Origin: an uncultured Prevotellaceae bacterium | Lineage (GTDB): Bacteria; Bacteroidota; Bacteroidia; Bacteroidales; Bacteroidaceae | Reading direction: 5' to 3' | DNA length: 32,533 nucleotides | NCBI GenBank assembly: GCA_947174565.1 | Contig: CAMWJL010000018.1 | Span: 1 to 32,533 of the forward strand | Part shown: positions 16,836 to 24,941 of the stretch, piece by piece | Layout of the letters: the number at the start of each line of letters is the position of its first letter | How positions within the stretch are numbered: the first letter of the stretch is position 1 | Translations under genes and position numbers: made by a program | The notes under the pieces: generated by a model | What the model was told of the DNA's origin: nothing | Seen by the model: only the letters and a program-made list of their open reading frames with translations | Databases searched by the model: none

Positions 16836-18062
16836 ATGAAAAATCTGAAAACGATTCTGATGGGAAGTGCTGCGGCTGTAGCATTCCTGTGTGCATGTAA
16901 TTCTGCACAGAATCCAGCCTCAGAGCTGACGAAGTCGGGCATCAATCCTGCCGACTATGACACCTGTATCGCAGTGGCATACGATGCTGCAACCAAAACC
17001 TTCATGGCTGACTCATCGGAAGCTAAGCCTGTGAAACTCTACACGCTCACCAACAAGAACGGCATGGAAGTGTGTATCACGAACTTCGGTGGACGCATCG
17101 TGAGCATCATGGTGCCCAACAAGGACGGCGAACTCGTTGACGTTGCCTGTGGTTTCGACAAGGTGGAGAACTATTTCCCATGGAACTACGAGACAGACTT
17201 CGGTTGCTCTGTGGGTCGCTATGCCAACCGCATCAACAACGGTCAATACACCTACGACGGCACGACCGTGACTTTGGACAAGAACAACAACGGCGTGGCA
17301 TGCCTGCACGGCGGCTACACGGGCTGGCAGTATCAAGTGTATGACGTGCTGGAAGCAACAGAGCAGTCGCTCACCATCCAGCGCACGTCTCCAGCTGGCG
17401 ACAACAAGTTCCCCGCCACCGTGGTGGCTACGGTGAAGTTTGAGCTGACTGACGACAATGCCATCGTCATCAACTACGACGGCAAGGCCGACGCTCCTAC
17501 TGTGCTCAACATGACCAACCACACTTACTTCAACCTCTCGGGCGACTTGAACAACACTATCGACGAGTCCATCCTGACGGTGAATGCCGACAACTACACC
17601 CCTGGCGACCACAACCTGATTCCAACTGGCGAGATTCGTCCTGTGGAAGGCACTGTGTTTGACTTCCGCGCCCCCAAGGCTATCGGTACCGACTTCGGCA
17701 AGAACGACCCCGAAATGGTGGCTGTTGGCGGCGGTTACGACCACAACTGGGTGCTCAACACCAAGGGCGACCAAAACACCATTTGCGCAACTATGGTTGA
17801 CCCACGCTCAGGCATCAAGATGGACATGTACACCAACGAGCCAGGTGTTCAGTGCTACACTGCCAACTTCCAAGACGGCACTCGTCCAGGCAAGGGCGGC
17901 ATCATGTATCAGAAGCACTGCGCCATCTGCCTCGAAAGCCAGAAGTTCCCTGATTCTCCCAACAAATACACCCTGCCAGGTTGGGAACTCAGCAATCCAT
18001 TCGTTACTCCCGAGAAGCCATACCACTCTTACTGCAAGTATGCCTTCTCCATCGCAGAATAA
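16836..18062 (+). CDS. Aldose 1-epimerase, predicted lipoprotein
   Basis: This 408-residue mutarotase is related to the galM product at 12701 but has a lipoprotein signal peptide: MKNLKTILMG, a hydrophobic core, and lipobox LCA then C21. It is therefore expected outside the cytoplasm, anchored to the inner or outer membrane. Catalytic motifs are kept: CLHGGYTGW, the histidine in NMTNHTYFNL, and the glutamate in TNEPGVQCYT. About 45 extra residues lie between the lipid anchor and the catalytic domain. It starts the arabinose locus, 49 bases before the symporter, so it may convert newly released arabinose anomers at the cell surface for uptake; that role is inferred from context. Confidence 0.9.
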   Translation: MKNLKTILMGSAAAVAFLCACNSAQNPASELTKSGINPADYDTCIAVAYDAATKTFMADSSEAKPVKLYTLTNKNGMEVCITNFGGRIVSIMVPNKDGELVDVACGFDKVENYFPWNYETDFGCSVGRYANRINNGQYTYDGTTVTLDKNNNGVACLHGGYTGWQYQVYDVLEATEQSLTIQRTSPAGDNKFPATVVATVKFELTDDNAIVINYDGKADAPTVLNMTNHTYFNLSGDLNNTIDESILTVNADNYTPGDHNLIPTGEIRPVEGTVFDFRAPKAIGTDFGKNDPEMVAVGGGYDHNWVLNTKGDQNTICATMVDPRSGIKMDMYTNEPGVQCYTANFQDGTRPGKGGIMYQKHCAICLESQKFPDSPNKYTLPGWELSNPFVTPEKPYHSYCKYAFSIAE

Positions 18063-18111
18063 ACAACAATCTCAATTACTTATCTAAATTTTAACAAAAC
18101 ATTTTCAAACA

Positions 18112-20079
18112 ATGGACACATCACAAATGAGTTTCACCGAAGCGATAAGTCAGAGTGGCTTTGAGACCATCGACTTTATCATTTTGGTTGTTTACATCAT
18201 CCTGCTCGTGAGCCTCGGCATGTTCCTCAGCCGCGACAAGGATGGTAAAGAAAAGAGTGCAAACGACTACTTCCTCGCTGGCAACACGCTGACATGGTGG
18301 GCAGTAGGTGCTTCACTCATTGCCGCAAACATTTCTGCCGAGCAGTTCATCGGCATGTCGGGCACAGGTTATGCCGACGGCATTGCCATTGCCGCCTACG
18401 AGGTGATGGCAGCTGTGACACTGGTCATTATCGGTAAGTTCCTGCTCCCAACCATGATTGAACGCAAGATTTTCACCATCCCCCAGTTCCTCCGCGAACG
18501 CTACAACGACGGTGTAGGTCTTGCTTTCTCTATCCTGTGGCTCTTCCTCTATGTTTTCGTCAACCTGACCTCTGTGGCATGGCTGGGTGCTCTTGCCATC
18601 GAGCAGATTCTCGGCTTGCAAGGACTGGTAATCACAGTTGGCGGAATGGAGATTTCCATGCGCATGATTATCATTATCAGCCTCTTCCTCATCGCAGGTA
18701 TCTACTCTATCTATGGCGGTTTGGCTTCTGTGGCATGGACCGACGTGATGCAAGTGACCTTCCTCGTTGGCGGTGGTTTGGTGACAGCCTACTTTGCCCT
18801 CTGCTCTGTGGCAGGCGATGATGGCACATTCATCGATGGCTTCAACAAAGTTTATACTTACCTGACCTCAGGCGATTATGCCCAAGACACACATTTCCAC
18901 TTGGTTATCCAGCGTTCCAGTGCCATGCTGCACCCACACGCTGACGGTTCTAACGCATTCGACAACGTGCCCGGCATCGCAGCTGTGGTGGGTGGCGTAT
19001 GGTTGACCAACCTCGGCTACTGGGGCTTCAACCAGTACATCATCCAGAAGGGCTTGGCTGCCAAGAGCATCGACGAGGCCAAGAAGGGTCTTGTGTTTGC
19101 AGGCTTCTTGAAGATTCTCATCCCATTCATCGTGGTGCTCCCAGGCATCTGCGCATTCTACATGGCAAAGAACGCTGACATGTTCACTCACTTGCAAGGT
19201 TCTATCAATGTGGCCGATGACGCATATCCTTGGCTCATCCGCAACTTCACCCCAACTGGTATTAAGGGTCTCTCATTCGCAGCCCTCGCAGCAGCCATCA
19301 TCTCGTCACTCGCTTCTATGTTCAACAGTACTTCTACCCTCTTCACGATGGACATCTACAAGAAGTACATCAACAAGACTGCGACAGACAAGACATTGGT
19401 GAATGTTGGTCGTATTGTGGCTGTAGCCGCTCTCATCATTGCAGCAATATCTGTGCAACCTCTCCTCGGCGGTCTCGACCAGGCCTTCCAGTACATTCAG
19501 GAGTATTCAGGCTTCATCTATCCTGGCATCATCACAGTGTTTGGTCTCGGTCTGCTCTGGAAGCGCGCCTCTTCAACAGCCGCCATCTGGACAGCCATCA
19601 TCACCATCCCACTCGGTGTCATCTTCAAGGTGGCCTTCCCTGACGTTGCCTTCCAGTTCCGTGCTGGCTACATCTTCATCATCGTCGTAAGCTTCTTCAT
19701 TTTGGTGAGCCTCCTCGACAAGAAATTTGTGAGCGTTAAGACACCAGCAGAGAAGGACGTGAAGACCATGCTTAAATGGGCTTGCATCCTCGGCAGCATC
19801 GGTCTCCTCTGCATCCTTGCAGGCATCATCGTAGTTGTCATGGGCGACTCAACCGCACTCACTACCTACCTCAACGACATCGGTTTCCAAGCATTCATCT
19901 TCTTCGGTGTGTTGGTAGGCTGCAATGCAGTATGGCTCTACAGCAACTCCAAGGACACAAAGGCCGACCCCAAGGCTCTGCCTATCGACCTCAGCCTGTT
20001 CCGCACCACTCGCGGCTACACCTATGGCACTATCGGCATCTGTGTCATCACGATGATTCTCTACATCCTGCTCTGGTAA
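18112..20079 (+). CDS. Sodium/sugar symporter (SSS family), likely for L-arabinose
   Basis: This 655-residue protein has about 14 membrane segments of the solute:sodium symporter (SGLT-like) family. Family features are NDYFLAGNTLTWWAVGASLI, ANISAEQFIGMSGTGY, the FTIPQFLRERY stretch, and the LAAAIISSLASMFNSTSTLFTMDIYKK segment with the serines that form the Na2 site in homologues. The position between a mutarotase and araR/araD/araA points to arabinose, and the order matches the Bacteroides-type arabinose cluster as remembered. It is 38 bases before araR and probably co-transcribed. Confidence 0.9.
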   Translation: MDTSQMSFTEAISQSGFETIDFIILVVYIILLVSLGMFLSRDKDGKEKSANDYFLAGNTLTWWAVGASLIAANISAEQFIGMSGTGYADGIAIAAYEVMAAVTLVIIGKFLLPTMIERKIFTIPQFLRERYNDGVGLAFSILWLFLYVFVNLTSVAWLGALAIEQILGLQGLVITVGGMEISMRMIIIISLFLIAGIYSIYGGLASVAWTDVMQVTFLVGGGLVTAYFALCSVAGDDGTFIDGFNKVYTYLTSGDYAQDTHFHLVIQRSSAMLHPHADGSNAFDNVPGIAAVVGGVWLTNLGYWGFNQYIIQKGLAAKSIDEAKKGLVFAGFLKILIPFIVVLPGICAFYMAKNADMFTHLQGSINVADDAYPWLIRNFTPTGIKGLSFAALAAAIISSLASMFNSTSTLFTMDIYKKYINKTATDKTLVNVGRIVAVAALIIAAISVQPLLGGLDQAFQYIQEYSGFIYPGIITVFGLGLLWKRASSTAAIWTAIITIPLGVIFKVAFPDVAFQFRAGYIFIIVVSFFILVSLLDKKFVSVKTPAEKDVKTMLKWACILGSIGLLCILAGIIVVVMGDSTALTTYLNDIGFQAFIFFGVLVGCNAVWLYSNSKDTKADPKALPIDLSLFRTTRGYTYGTIGICVITMILYILLW

Positions 20080-20104
20080 AAACTACACATTATATATAAT
20101 ATAG

Positions 20105-20260
20105 AAGCCTCCAATCAATGACAGCATACCAGTCATACCCGCAGTTCTACGTGTCCGTCGATTGTATCATCTTCGGATTTGCAGAAGGACACTTGAAGGT
20201 GCTGATACATCAGCGACCCTACGAGCCGGGCATGGGCGAGCAGTCATTGATTGGAGGCTT
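20105..20260 (+). promoter_or_regulatory. 18-nt perfect complementarity between the araR start region and its Nudix-box codons
   Basis: AAGCCTCCAATCAATGAC (20105-20122, start codon at 20118-20120) is the exact reverse complement of GTCATTGATTGGAGGCTT (20243-20260), which lies inside the araR coding sequence. In the mRNA this would close a 120-base loop and bury the start codon in an 18-bp helix. The pairing is seen directly in the sequence; a regulatory effect is inference. Confidence 0.7.
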
Positions 20261-20765
20261 TGTCCAAACAAACGAAAGCGTGGATTCTTCGGCCAAGCGC
20301 ATCCTGAAAGAGTTCACGGGTCTCGACAACGTATATATGCAACAACTTGCCGCTTATGGTGAAGTGGAACGCGACCCAGGCGAGCGAGTCATCAGTATTG
20401 TCTATTATGCGCTCATCAATGTGGACAACTACGACCAAACGTTTTCCGACCTACACAACGCCAAATGGGTGGATGTGGATCATCTACCCACTCTCTGTCT
20501 TGACCATCGCGACATGGTGCAGAAGGCTCGCCGAAAACTTGGCGAAACCATCAAGAACGAACCCATCGGCAGCAACCTCTTGCCCCGATACTTCACGCTG
20601 AGCCTGCTTCAAGCACTCTATGAAAGCATCCTCGGCACCTCAATAGACAAACGGAATTTCCGCCGCGCTATCTCAGAAAAAGACTATATCAAGCCCACAG
20701 GCATGATAGACAAAGCGTCTTCACGCCGTGGTGCCACACTATACCAATTTACAATGAATGATTGA
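20118..20765 (+). CDS. araR: AraR-type transcriptional regulator (degenerate Nudix plus winged helix)
   Basis: This 215-residue protein has an N-terminal Nudix-fold domain (about 8-140) and a C-terminal winged-helix DNA-binding region (about 145-210, including LLPRYFTLSLLQALYESILG and DKRNFRRAISEKDYIK). The Nudix box (G47, E53, R61, L63, E65, G68) lacks the glutamates expected at 62 (Ile) and 66 (Phe), so hydrolysis is unlikely and a ligand-sensing role is expected. In Bacteroides a Nudix-family AraR controls arabinose use and responds to L-arabinose; that is family knowledge. It sits between the symporter and araD. The start region is perfectly complementary to codons about 41-48 of this gene (see 20105-20260). 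Confidence 0.88.
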   Translation: MTAYQSYPQFYVSVDCIIFGFAEGHLKVLIHQRPYEPGMGEQSLIGGFVQTNESVDSSAKRILKEFTGLDNVYMQQLAAYGEVERDPGERVISIVYYALINVDNYDQTFSDLHNAKWVDVDHLPTLCLDHRDMVQKARRKLGETIKNEPIGSNLLPRYFTLSLLQALYESILGTSIDKRNFRRAISEKDYIKPTGMIDKASSRRGATLYQFTMND

Positions 20766-20822
20766 CCAAACAATCATCAGTGGAATACAAATCAAACATT
20801 TACATCATAAAAGAATAATACT

Positions 20823-21533
20823 ATGTTAGAAGAACTGAAAGAAAAAGTGTTCAAGGCAAACCTCGACTTGGTAAAGCAAGGACTCGTTATCTTCACATGG
20901 GGTAACGTCTCAGGCATCGACCGAGAGAAGGGTCTCGTAGTAATCAAGCCTTCTGGTGTCAGCTACGACGATATGAAGGCAAGCGACATGGTGGTGGTTG
21001 ACTTGGAGAGCGGCAAAGTGGTGGAAGGCGACCTCAATCCTTCGTCGGACACTCCAACTCACCTTGTGCTCTATAAGGCATTCCCCAACATTCAAGGCGT
21101 GGTTCACACCCACTCCACCTATGCCACCGCCTTTGCACAGGCTGGCAAGGACATCCCCAACATCGGCACGACCCATGCCGACTACTTCTACAAGGCTATC
21201 CCTTGCACACGCGACATGACAAAGGAAGAGGTGGAAGGTCAGTATGAGTTGGAGACGGGCAATGTGATTGTTGACGAAATCCTCAACATCCGCAAGATTA
21301 ACCCTGACCACACCCCAGCCGTGCTGGTGAAGAACCATGGTCCTTTTTCTTGGGGCACATCTCCTGATAATGCCGTTTATAACGCCAAGGTGATGGAACA
21401 GTGCGCCAAGATGGCTTTCGTCGCTTTCTCGGTTAATCCTAACTTGACCATGAATCCGCTCCTCATCGAGAAACACTACAACCGTAAGCATGGTCCTAAC
21501 GCTTACTATGGTCAGAAAGGTCAGAAGCACTAA
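20823..21533 (+). CDS. araD: L-ribulose-5-phosphate 4-epimerase
   Basis: This 236-residue class II aldolase-like, metal-dependent enzyme converts L-ribulose-5-phosphate to D-xylulose-5-phosphate. Metal ligands H95 and H97 (VHTHSTYA) and H172 (VKNHGPFSW) are present, as is D76 in SSDTPTH, matching the positions of the E. coli enzyme closely. The N-terminal [12 protein letters not shown] is the phosphate-binding loop. It lies 57 bases after araR and before araA. No TAnnTTTG box is seen in the gap, so co-transcription is likely. Confidence 0.95.
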   Translation: MLEELKEKVFKANLDLVKQGLVIFTWGNVSGIDREKGLVVIKPSGVSYDDMKASDMVVVDLESGKVVEGDLNPSSDTPTHLVLYKAFPNIQGVVHTHSTYATAFAQAGKDIPNIGTTHADYFYKAIPCTRDMTKEEVEGQYELETGNVIVDEILNIRKINPDHTPAVLVKNHGPFSWGTSPDNAVYNAKVMEQCAKMAFVAFSVNPNLTMNPLLIEKHYNRKHGPNAYYGQKGQKH

Positions 21534-21662
21534 ACGCTTCCAACGCCATTTCTGAACAAGAAGCAACGTGCCCCTCGGCTGCAACCCTGTGTTTCCCTCG
21601 GGTACGCTAATAACAACAGAAATAAAACTAAAGAATATTACTAACACTAACAAATTGAAATT

Positions 21663-23198
21663 ATGGCTTTTGAAAATTTGGAACTTTGGTGGGTGACTGG
21701 TGCGCAGTTGCTCTATGGTGGCGAAACAGTGAAGATTGTTGACGGTCACTCAAAAGAAATGGTTGAGGGTCTCAACAATAGTGGTATCATCCCTGTCAAG
21801 GTAGTTTATAAAGGCACTGCCAATTCTTCTAAGGAAGTAGAGGCTGTGATGAAGGCTGCCAACAACGACGAAAAGTGTGCTGGTGTCATCACTTGGATGC
21901 ACACTTTCTCTCCTGCCAAGATGTGGATTAAGGGCTTACAGGACCTCCAAAAGCCACTCCTCCACTTCCACACACAGTACAACGCAGAGATTCCATGGAG
22001 CGAGATTGACATGGACTTCATGAACCTCAACCAGTCGGCTCATGGTGACATCGAGTTCGGTCATATCTGTACTCGTATGCGTGTGCCTCGCAAGGTAGTA
22101 TGCGGCTACTGGAAGGACGAACAGGCTCAGAAGCAGATTGCAGTTTGGGCGCGTGTAGCAGCAGGTGTAGCCGATGCCAAGAACGTTCGCTGCCTCATGT
22201 TCGGCATGAACATGAACAACGTGTCTGTGACCGACGGAGACCGTGTAGAGTTCGAGCAGCGTATGGGCTACCATGTTGACTACTACCCTGTTTCTTCTCT
22301 CATGGAGTATTTCAAGCAAGTAACTGACGCAGAAGCAGATGCACTCGTTGAAGAATACAAGAAGGAATACACTATCAAGATTGACGAATCTGGCGAACAA
22401 GTATATTGGGAGAAGGTAAAGAATGCCGCTAAGGCTGAAATCGCCCTGCGCCGTGTCTTGAAGGACGAGGGCGCAACGGCCTTCACTACCAACTTCGATG
22501 ACCTTGGCGATGCTGACATCAATGACCCCAATTTCGTTGGTTTCGACCAAATCCCAGGTCTCGCTTCACAGCGTCTCATGGCCGAAGGTTACGGCTTCGG
22601 TGCTGAGGGTGACTGGAAAACCGCTTGCCTCTATCGTACATTGTGGGTTATCTCTCAAGGTCTGCCCACAGGTTGCTCATTCTTAGAGGATTACACCCTC
22701 AACTTCGCTGGCGACCGCTCGTCTTGCCTCCAGAGCCACATGCTCGAAGTTTGTCCGCTCATCGCTGTCGATAAGCCAACGCTTGAGGTACACTTCCTTG
22801 GCATCGGTATCCGCAAGCAGCAGACCGCTCGTCTCGTGTTCACATCGAAGGTAGGTCGCGGCATCAAGGCCACTGTTGTTGACCTCGGCAACCGCTTCCG
22901 CCTCATCTCTCAGGAAGTAGAGTGTATTGAGCCCAAGCCCATGCCAAACCTTCCTGTAGCATCCGCTCTTTGGGTTCCACAGCCAACCTTCGAGATTGGT
23001 GCAGGCGCATGGATTCTCGCTGGTGGCACACACCACAGTGCTTTCTCCTACGACATCACCGAGGAGTATTGGGAGGACTTCGCAGAGATGCTTGGCATTG
23101 AGTATGTGAAGATTAACAAGAACACTACTATCAGCGAGTTCAAGCACGACCTCCAGATGAACGAGGTATATTACATGCTGAACAAGGCACTGAAGTAA
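21663..23198 (+). CDS. araA: L-arabinose isomerase
   Basis: This 511-residue enzyme converts L-arabinose to L-ribulose. The metal-binding and catalytic residues are E315 (GAEGDWKTA), E342 (FLEDYTLNF), H359 (SHMLEVCP) and H457/H458 (GGTHHSAFS), each about nine positions later than in E. coli AraA. The N-terminal LELWWVTGAQLLYGGE is characteristic. The 129-base gap before it has no obvious promoter; it contains a weak repeat (CCCTCGG at 21572 and 21595). It is followed by a hairpin and the sugar kinase. Confidence 0.96.
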   Translation: MAFENLELWWVTGAQLLYGGETVKIVDGHSKEMVEGLNNSGIIPVKVVYKGTANSSKEVEAVMKAANNDEKCAGVITWMHTFSPAKMWIKGLQDLQKPLLHFHTQYNAEIPWSEIDMDFMNLNQSAHGDIEFGHICTRMRVPRKVVCGYWKDEQAQKQIAVWARVAAGVADAKNVRCLMFGMNMNNVSVTDGDRVEFEQRMGYHVDYYPVSSLMEYFKQVTDAEADALVEEYKKEYTIKIDESGEQVYWEKVKNAAKAEIALRRVLKDEGATAFTTNFDDLGDADINDPNFVGFDQIPGLASQRLMAEGYGFGAEGDWKTACLYRTLWVISQGLPTGCSFLEDYTLNFAGDRSSCLQSHMLEVCPLIAVDKPTLEVHFLGIGIRKQQTARLVFTSKVGRGIKATVVDLGNRFRLISQEVECIEPKPMPNLPVASALWVPQPTFEIGAGAWILAGGTHHSAFSYDITEEYWEDFAEMLGIEYVKINKNTTISEFKHDLQMNEVYYMLNKALK

Positions 23199-23202
23199 CA
23201 TC

Positions 23203-23248
23203 AGAAGTGAAGGATTGAAGGCTATTGCAACTTCAATTCTTCACTTCT
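23203..23248. repeat. 18-bp hairpin between araA and the kinase gene
   Basis: AGAAGTGAAGGATTGAAG (23203-23220) pairs with CTTCAATTCTTCACTTCT (23231-23248) with a single G-U pair and a 10-base loop. CAACTCTTAA follows shortly after. A related but imperfect structure occurs in the next gap (24872-24922). Confidence 0.8.
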
Positions 23249-23268
23249 TCAACTCTTAACTGCTAATT

Positions 23269-24861
23269 ATGACAGCAAAACAAACCATAGAATCAGGTAA
23301 AGCCATTCTCGGTATCGAGTTTGGCTCTACCCGTATCAAGGCAGTTCTCATCGACGAGGACTACAAGCCAATCGCTCAAGGCAGCCACACATGGGAAAAC
23401 CAGCTGGTGGATGGTCTTTGGACTTACAGCACTGAGGCTATCTGGTACGGTCTTCAAGACTGTTACGCCCAGTTGCGCAAGAATGTTCTGGAGCAATACG
23501 AGGTTGAGATTGAGACACTTGCCGCCATTGGTATCAGTGCCATGATGCACGGCTACATGCCTTTCAAAGGCAACGACATCCTCGTGCCTTTCCGCACTTG
23601 GCGCAACACCAACACGGGCAAGGCTGCAGCCGAACTTTCCAAGCTCTTTAACTACAACATTCCTCTACGCTGGAGTATCTCACACCTCTACGAGGCCATC
23701 CTCGACAACGAGGAGCATGTGAAGGACATCGAGTTTCTCACCACCCTCGCTGGCTATATCCACTGGCAGATTACGGGTCAGAAAGTGCTGGGTGTGGGTG
23801 ACGCATCGGGCATGATTCCTGTTGACCCCAAAACAAAGACTTACGACACCACGATGGTGGAGAAGTTCGACAAACTCATTAAGCCACGAGGCTTCGGCTG
23901 GAAGTTGCTTGACATCCTGCCTAAGTCATTGAATGCTGGCGAGAACGCAGGTTTCCTCACTCCCGAGGGAGCCAACCGTCTTGACGTGTCAGGGCACTTG
24001 AAACCAGGCATCCCCGTATGTCCTCCCGAAGGTGACGCAGGCACAGGCATGGTGGCCACAAACGCAGTGAAGCAGCGCACTGGCAACGTGTCAGCAGGCA
24101 CATCTTCGTTCTCCATGATTGTACTGGAGAAGGAGCTTTCCAAGCCCTACGAAATGATTGACATGGTGACCACTCCAGACGGCTCGCTCGTGGCAATGGT
24201 ACACTGCAACAACTGCACCTCCGATATCAACGCTTGGGTGAAGATATTCAAGGAGTTCCAAGAGCTGATGGGCATGTCCGTTGACATGAACCAACTGTAT
24301 GTCAACCTCTTCAACACCGCTTTGAAGGGCGATGCTGACTGTGGTGGCGTGCTGTCCTACAACTATGTGTCAGGCGAGCCTGTCACAGGTCTCTCTGATG
24401 GTCGTCCACTCTTTGTGCGTTCAGCCAACGACAAGTTCAATCTCGCCAACTTCATGCGTGCCCACCTCTATGGTGCTATCGGTGTGCTCAAGATTGGCAA
24501 CGACGTGCTCTTCAATGAGGAGAACGTGAAGGTGGATCGCATCATGGGTCATGGCGGCTACTTCACCACTCCGAAAGTGGGTCAACAAATGCTTGCAGCT
24601 GCCCTCAACTCCCCAATCTCTGTCATGGAGACAGCGGGCGAAGGTGGCGCATGGGGCATCGCACTCCTCGCTGCTTATATGGTCAATAACGACAAGAAAC
24701 TCTCCCTTGCCGACTATCTCGACCAAGTGGTCTTCGCAGGCAACGCAGGTGTAGAAATCAAGCCAACTCCCGAAGACGTGGCTGGCTTCAACGCCTACAT
24801 AGAGAACTACAAGAAGGGCTTAGTCATTGAGCAAGCAGCAGTAGATAACAAGAAAAATTGA
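23269..24861 (+). CDS. araB: FGGY-family sugar kinase, probably L-ribulokinase
   Basis: This 530-residue protein has the two-domain FGGY kinase fold. The N-terminal phosphate loop is LGIEFGSTRIKAVLID, a second nucleotide-binding segment is GNVSAGTSSFSMIVLEKE, and the C-terminal adenosine motif includes RIMGHGGYFTTPKVGQQMLA. By sequence feel it is nearer xylulokinase-like FGGY kinases than to E. coli AraB. Because it lies directly between araA and transketolase, phosphorylation of L-ribulose is the simplest role. The Bacteroides arabinose cluster, as remembered, also uses such a kinase. Whether it also phosphorylates xylulose cannot be told from sequence. Confidence 0.85.
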   Translation: MTAKQTIESGKAILGIEFGSTRIKAVLIDEDYKPIAQGSHTWENQLVDGLWTYSTEAIWYGLQDCYAQLRKNVLEQYEVEIETLAAIGISAMMHGYMPFKGNDILVPFRTWRNTNTGKAAAELSKLFNYNIPLRWSISHLYEAILDNEEHVKDIEFLTTLAGYIHWQITGQKVLGVGDASGMIPVDPKTKTYDTTMVEKFDKLIKPRGFGWKLLDILPKSLNAGENAGFLTPEGANRLDVSGHLKPGIPVCPPEGDAGTGMVATNAVKQRTGNVSAGTSSFSMIVLEKELSKPYEMIDMVTTPDGSLVAMVHCNNCTSDINAWVKIFKEFQELMGMSVDMNQLYVNLFNTALKGDADCGGVLSYNYVSGEPVTGLSDGRPLFVRSANDKFNLANFMRAHLYGAIGVLKIGNDVLFNEENVKVDRIMGHGGYFTTPKVGQQMLAAALNSPISVMETAGEGGAWGIALLAAYMVNNDKKLSLADYLDQVVFAGNAGVEIKPTPEDVAGFNAYIENYKKGLVIEQAAVDNKKN

Positions 24862-24871
24862 ATTATTAAAG

Positions 24872-24922
24872 AATGAAAGAAAGGAAGCTCGAAAGAAGTA
24901 TGCTTCAATTTCTCCATTCTGC
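24872..24922. repeat. Imperfect hairpin between the kinase gene and tkt
   Basis: AGAATG and GGAAGC in the left arm pair with CATTCT and GCTTC in the right, with mismatches between, and CAACTCTTAA follows. The right half (CAATTTCTCCATTCTGCAAC) resembles the right half of the 23203-23248 hairpin and its flank, so the two gaps probably share an origin. Confidence 0.55.
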
Positions 24923-24941
24923 AACTCTTAAATTCTAAAAC

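Noticed and set aside
12701-18062. The two mutarotase genes as a recent duplication
   Set aside because: They differ in length, signal peptide and much of the sequence, so they are old paralogues rather than a recent duplication.
21572-21617. A possible fourth 23-bp-period repeat (CCCTCGG at 21572 and 21595)
   Set aside because: Only seven bases match between the two copies, which chance can explain; kept out of the main finding.
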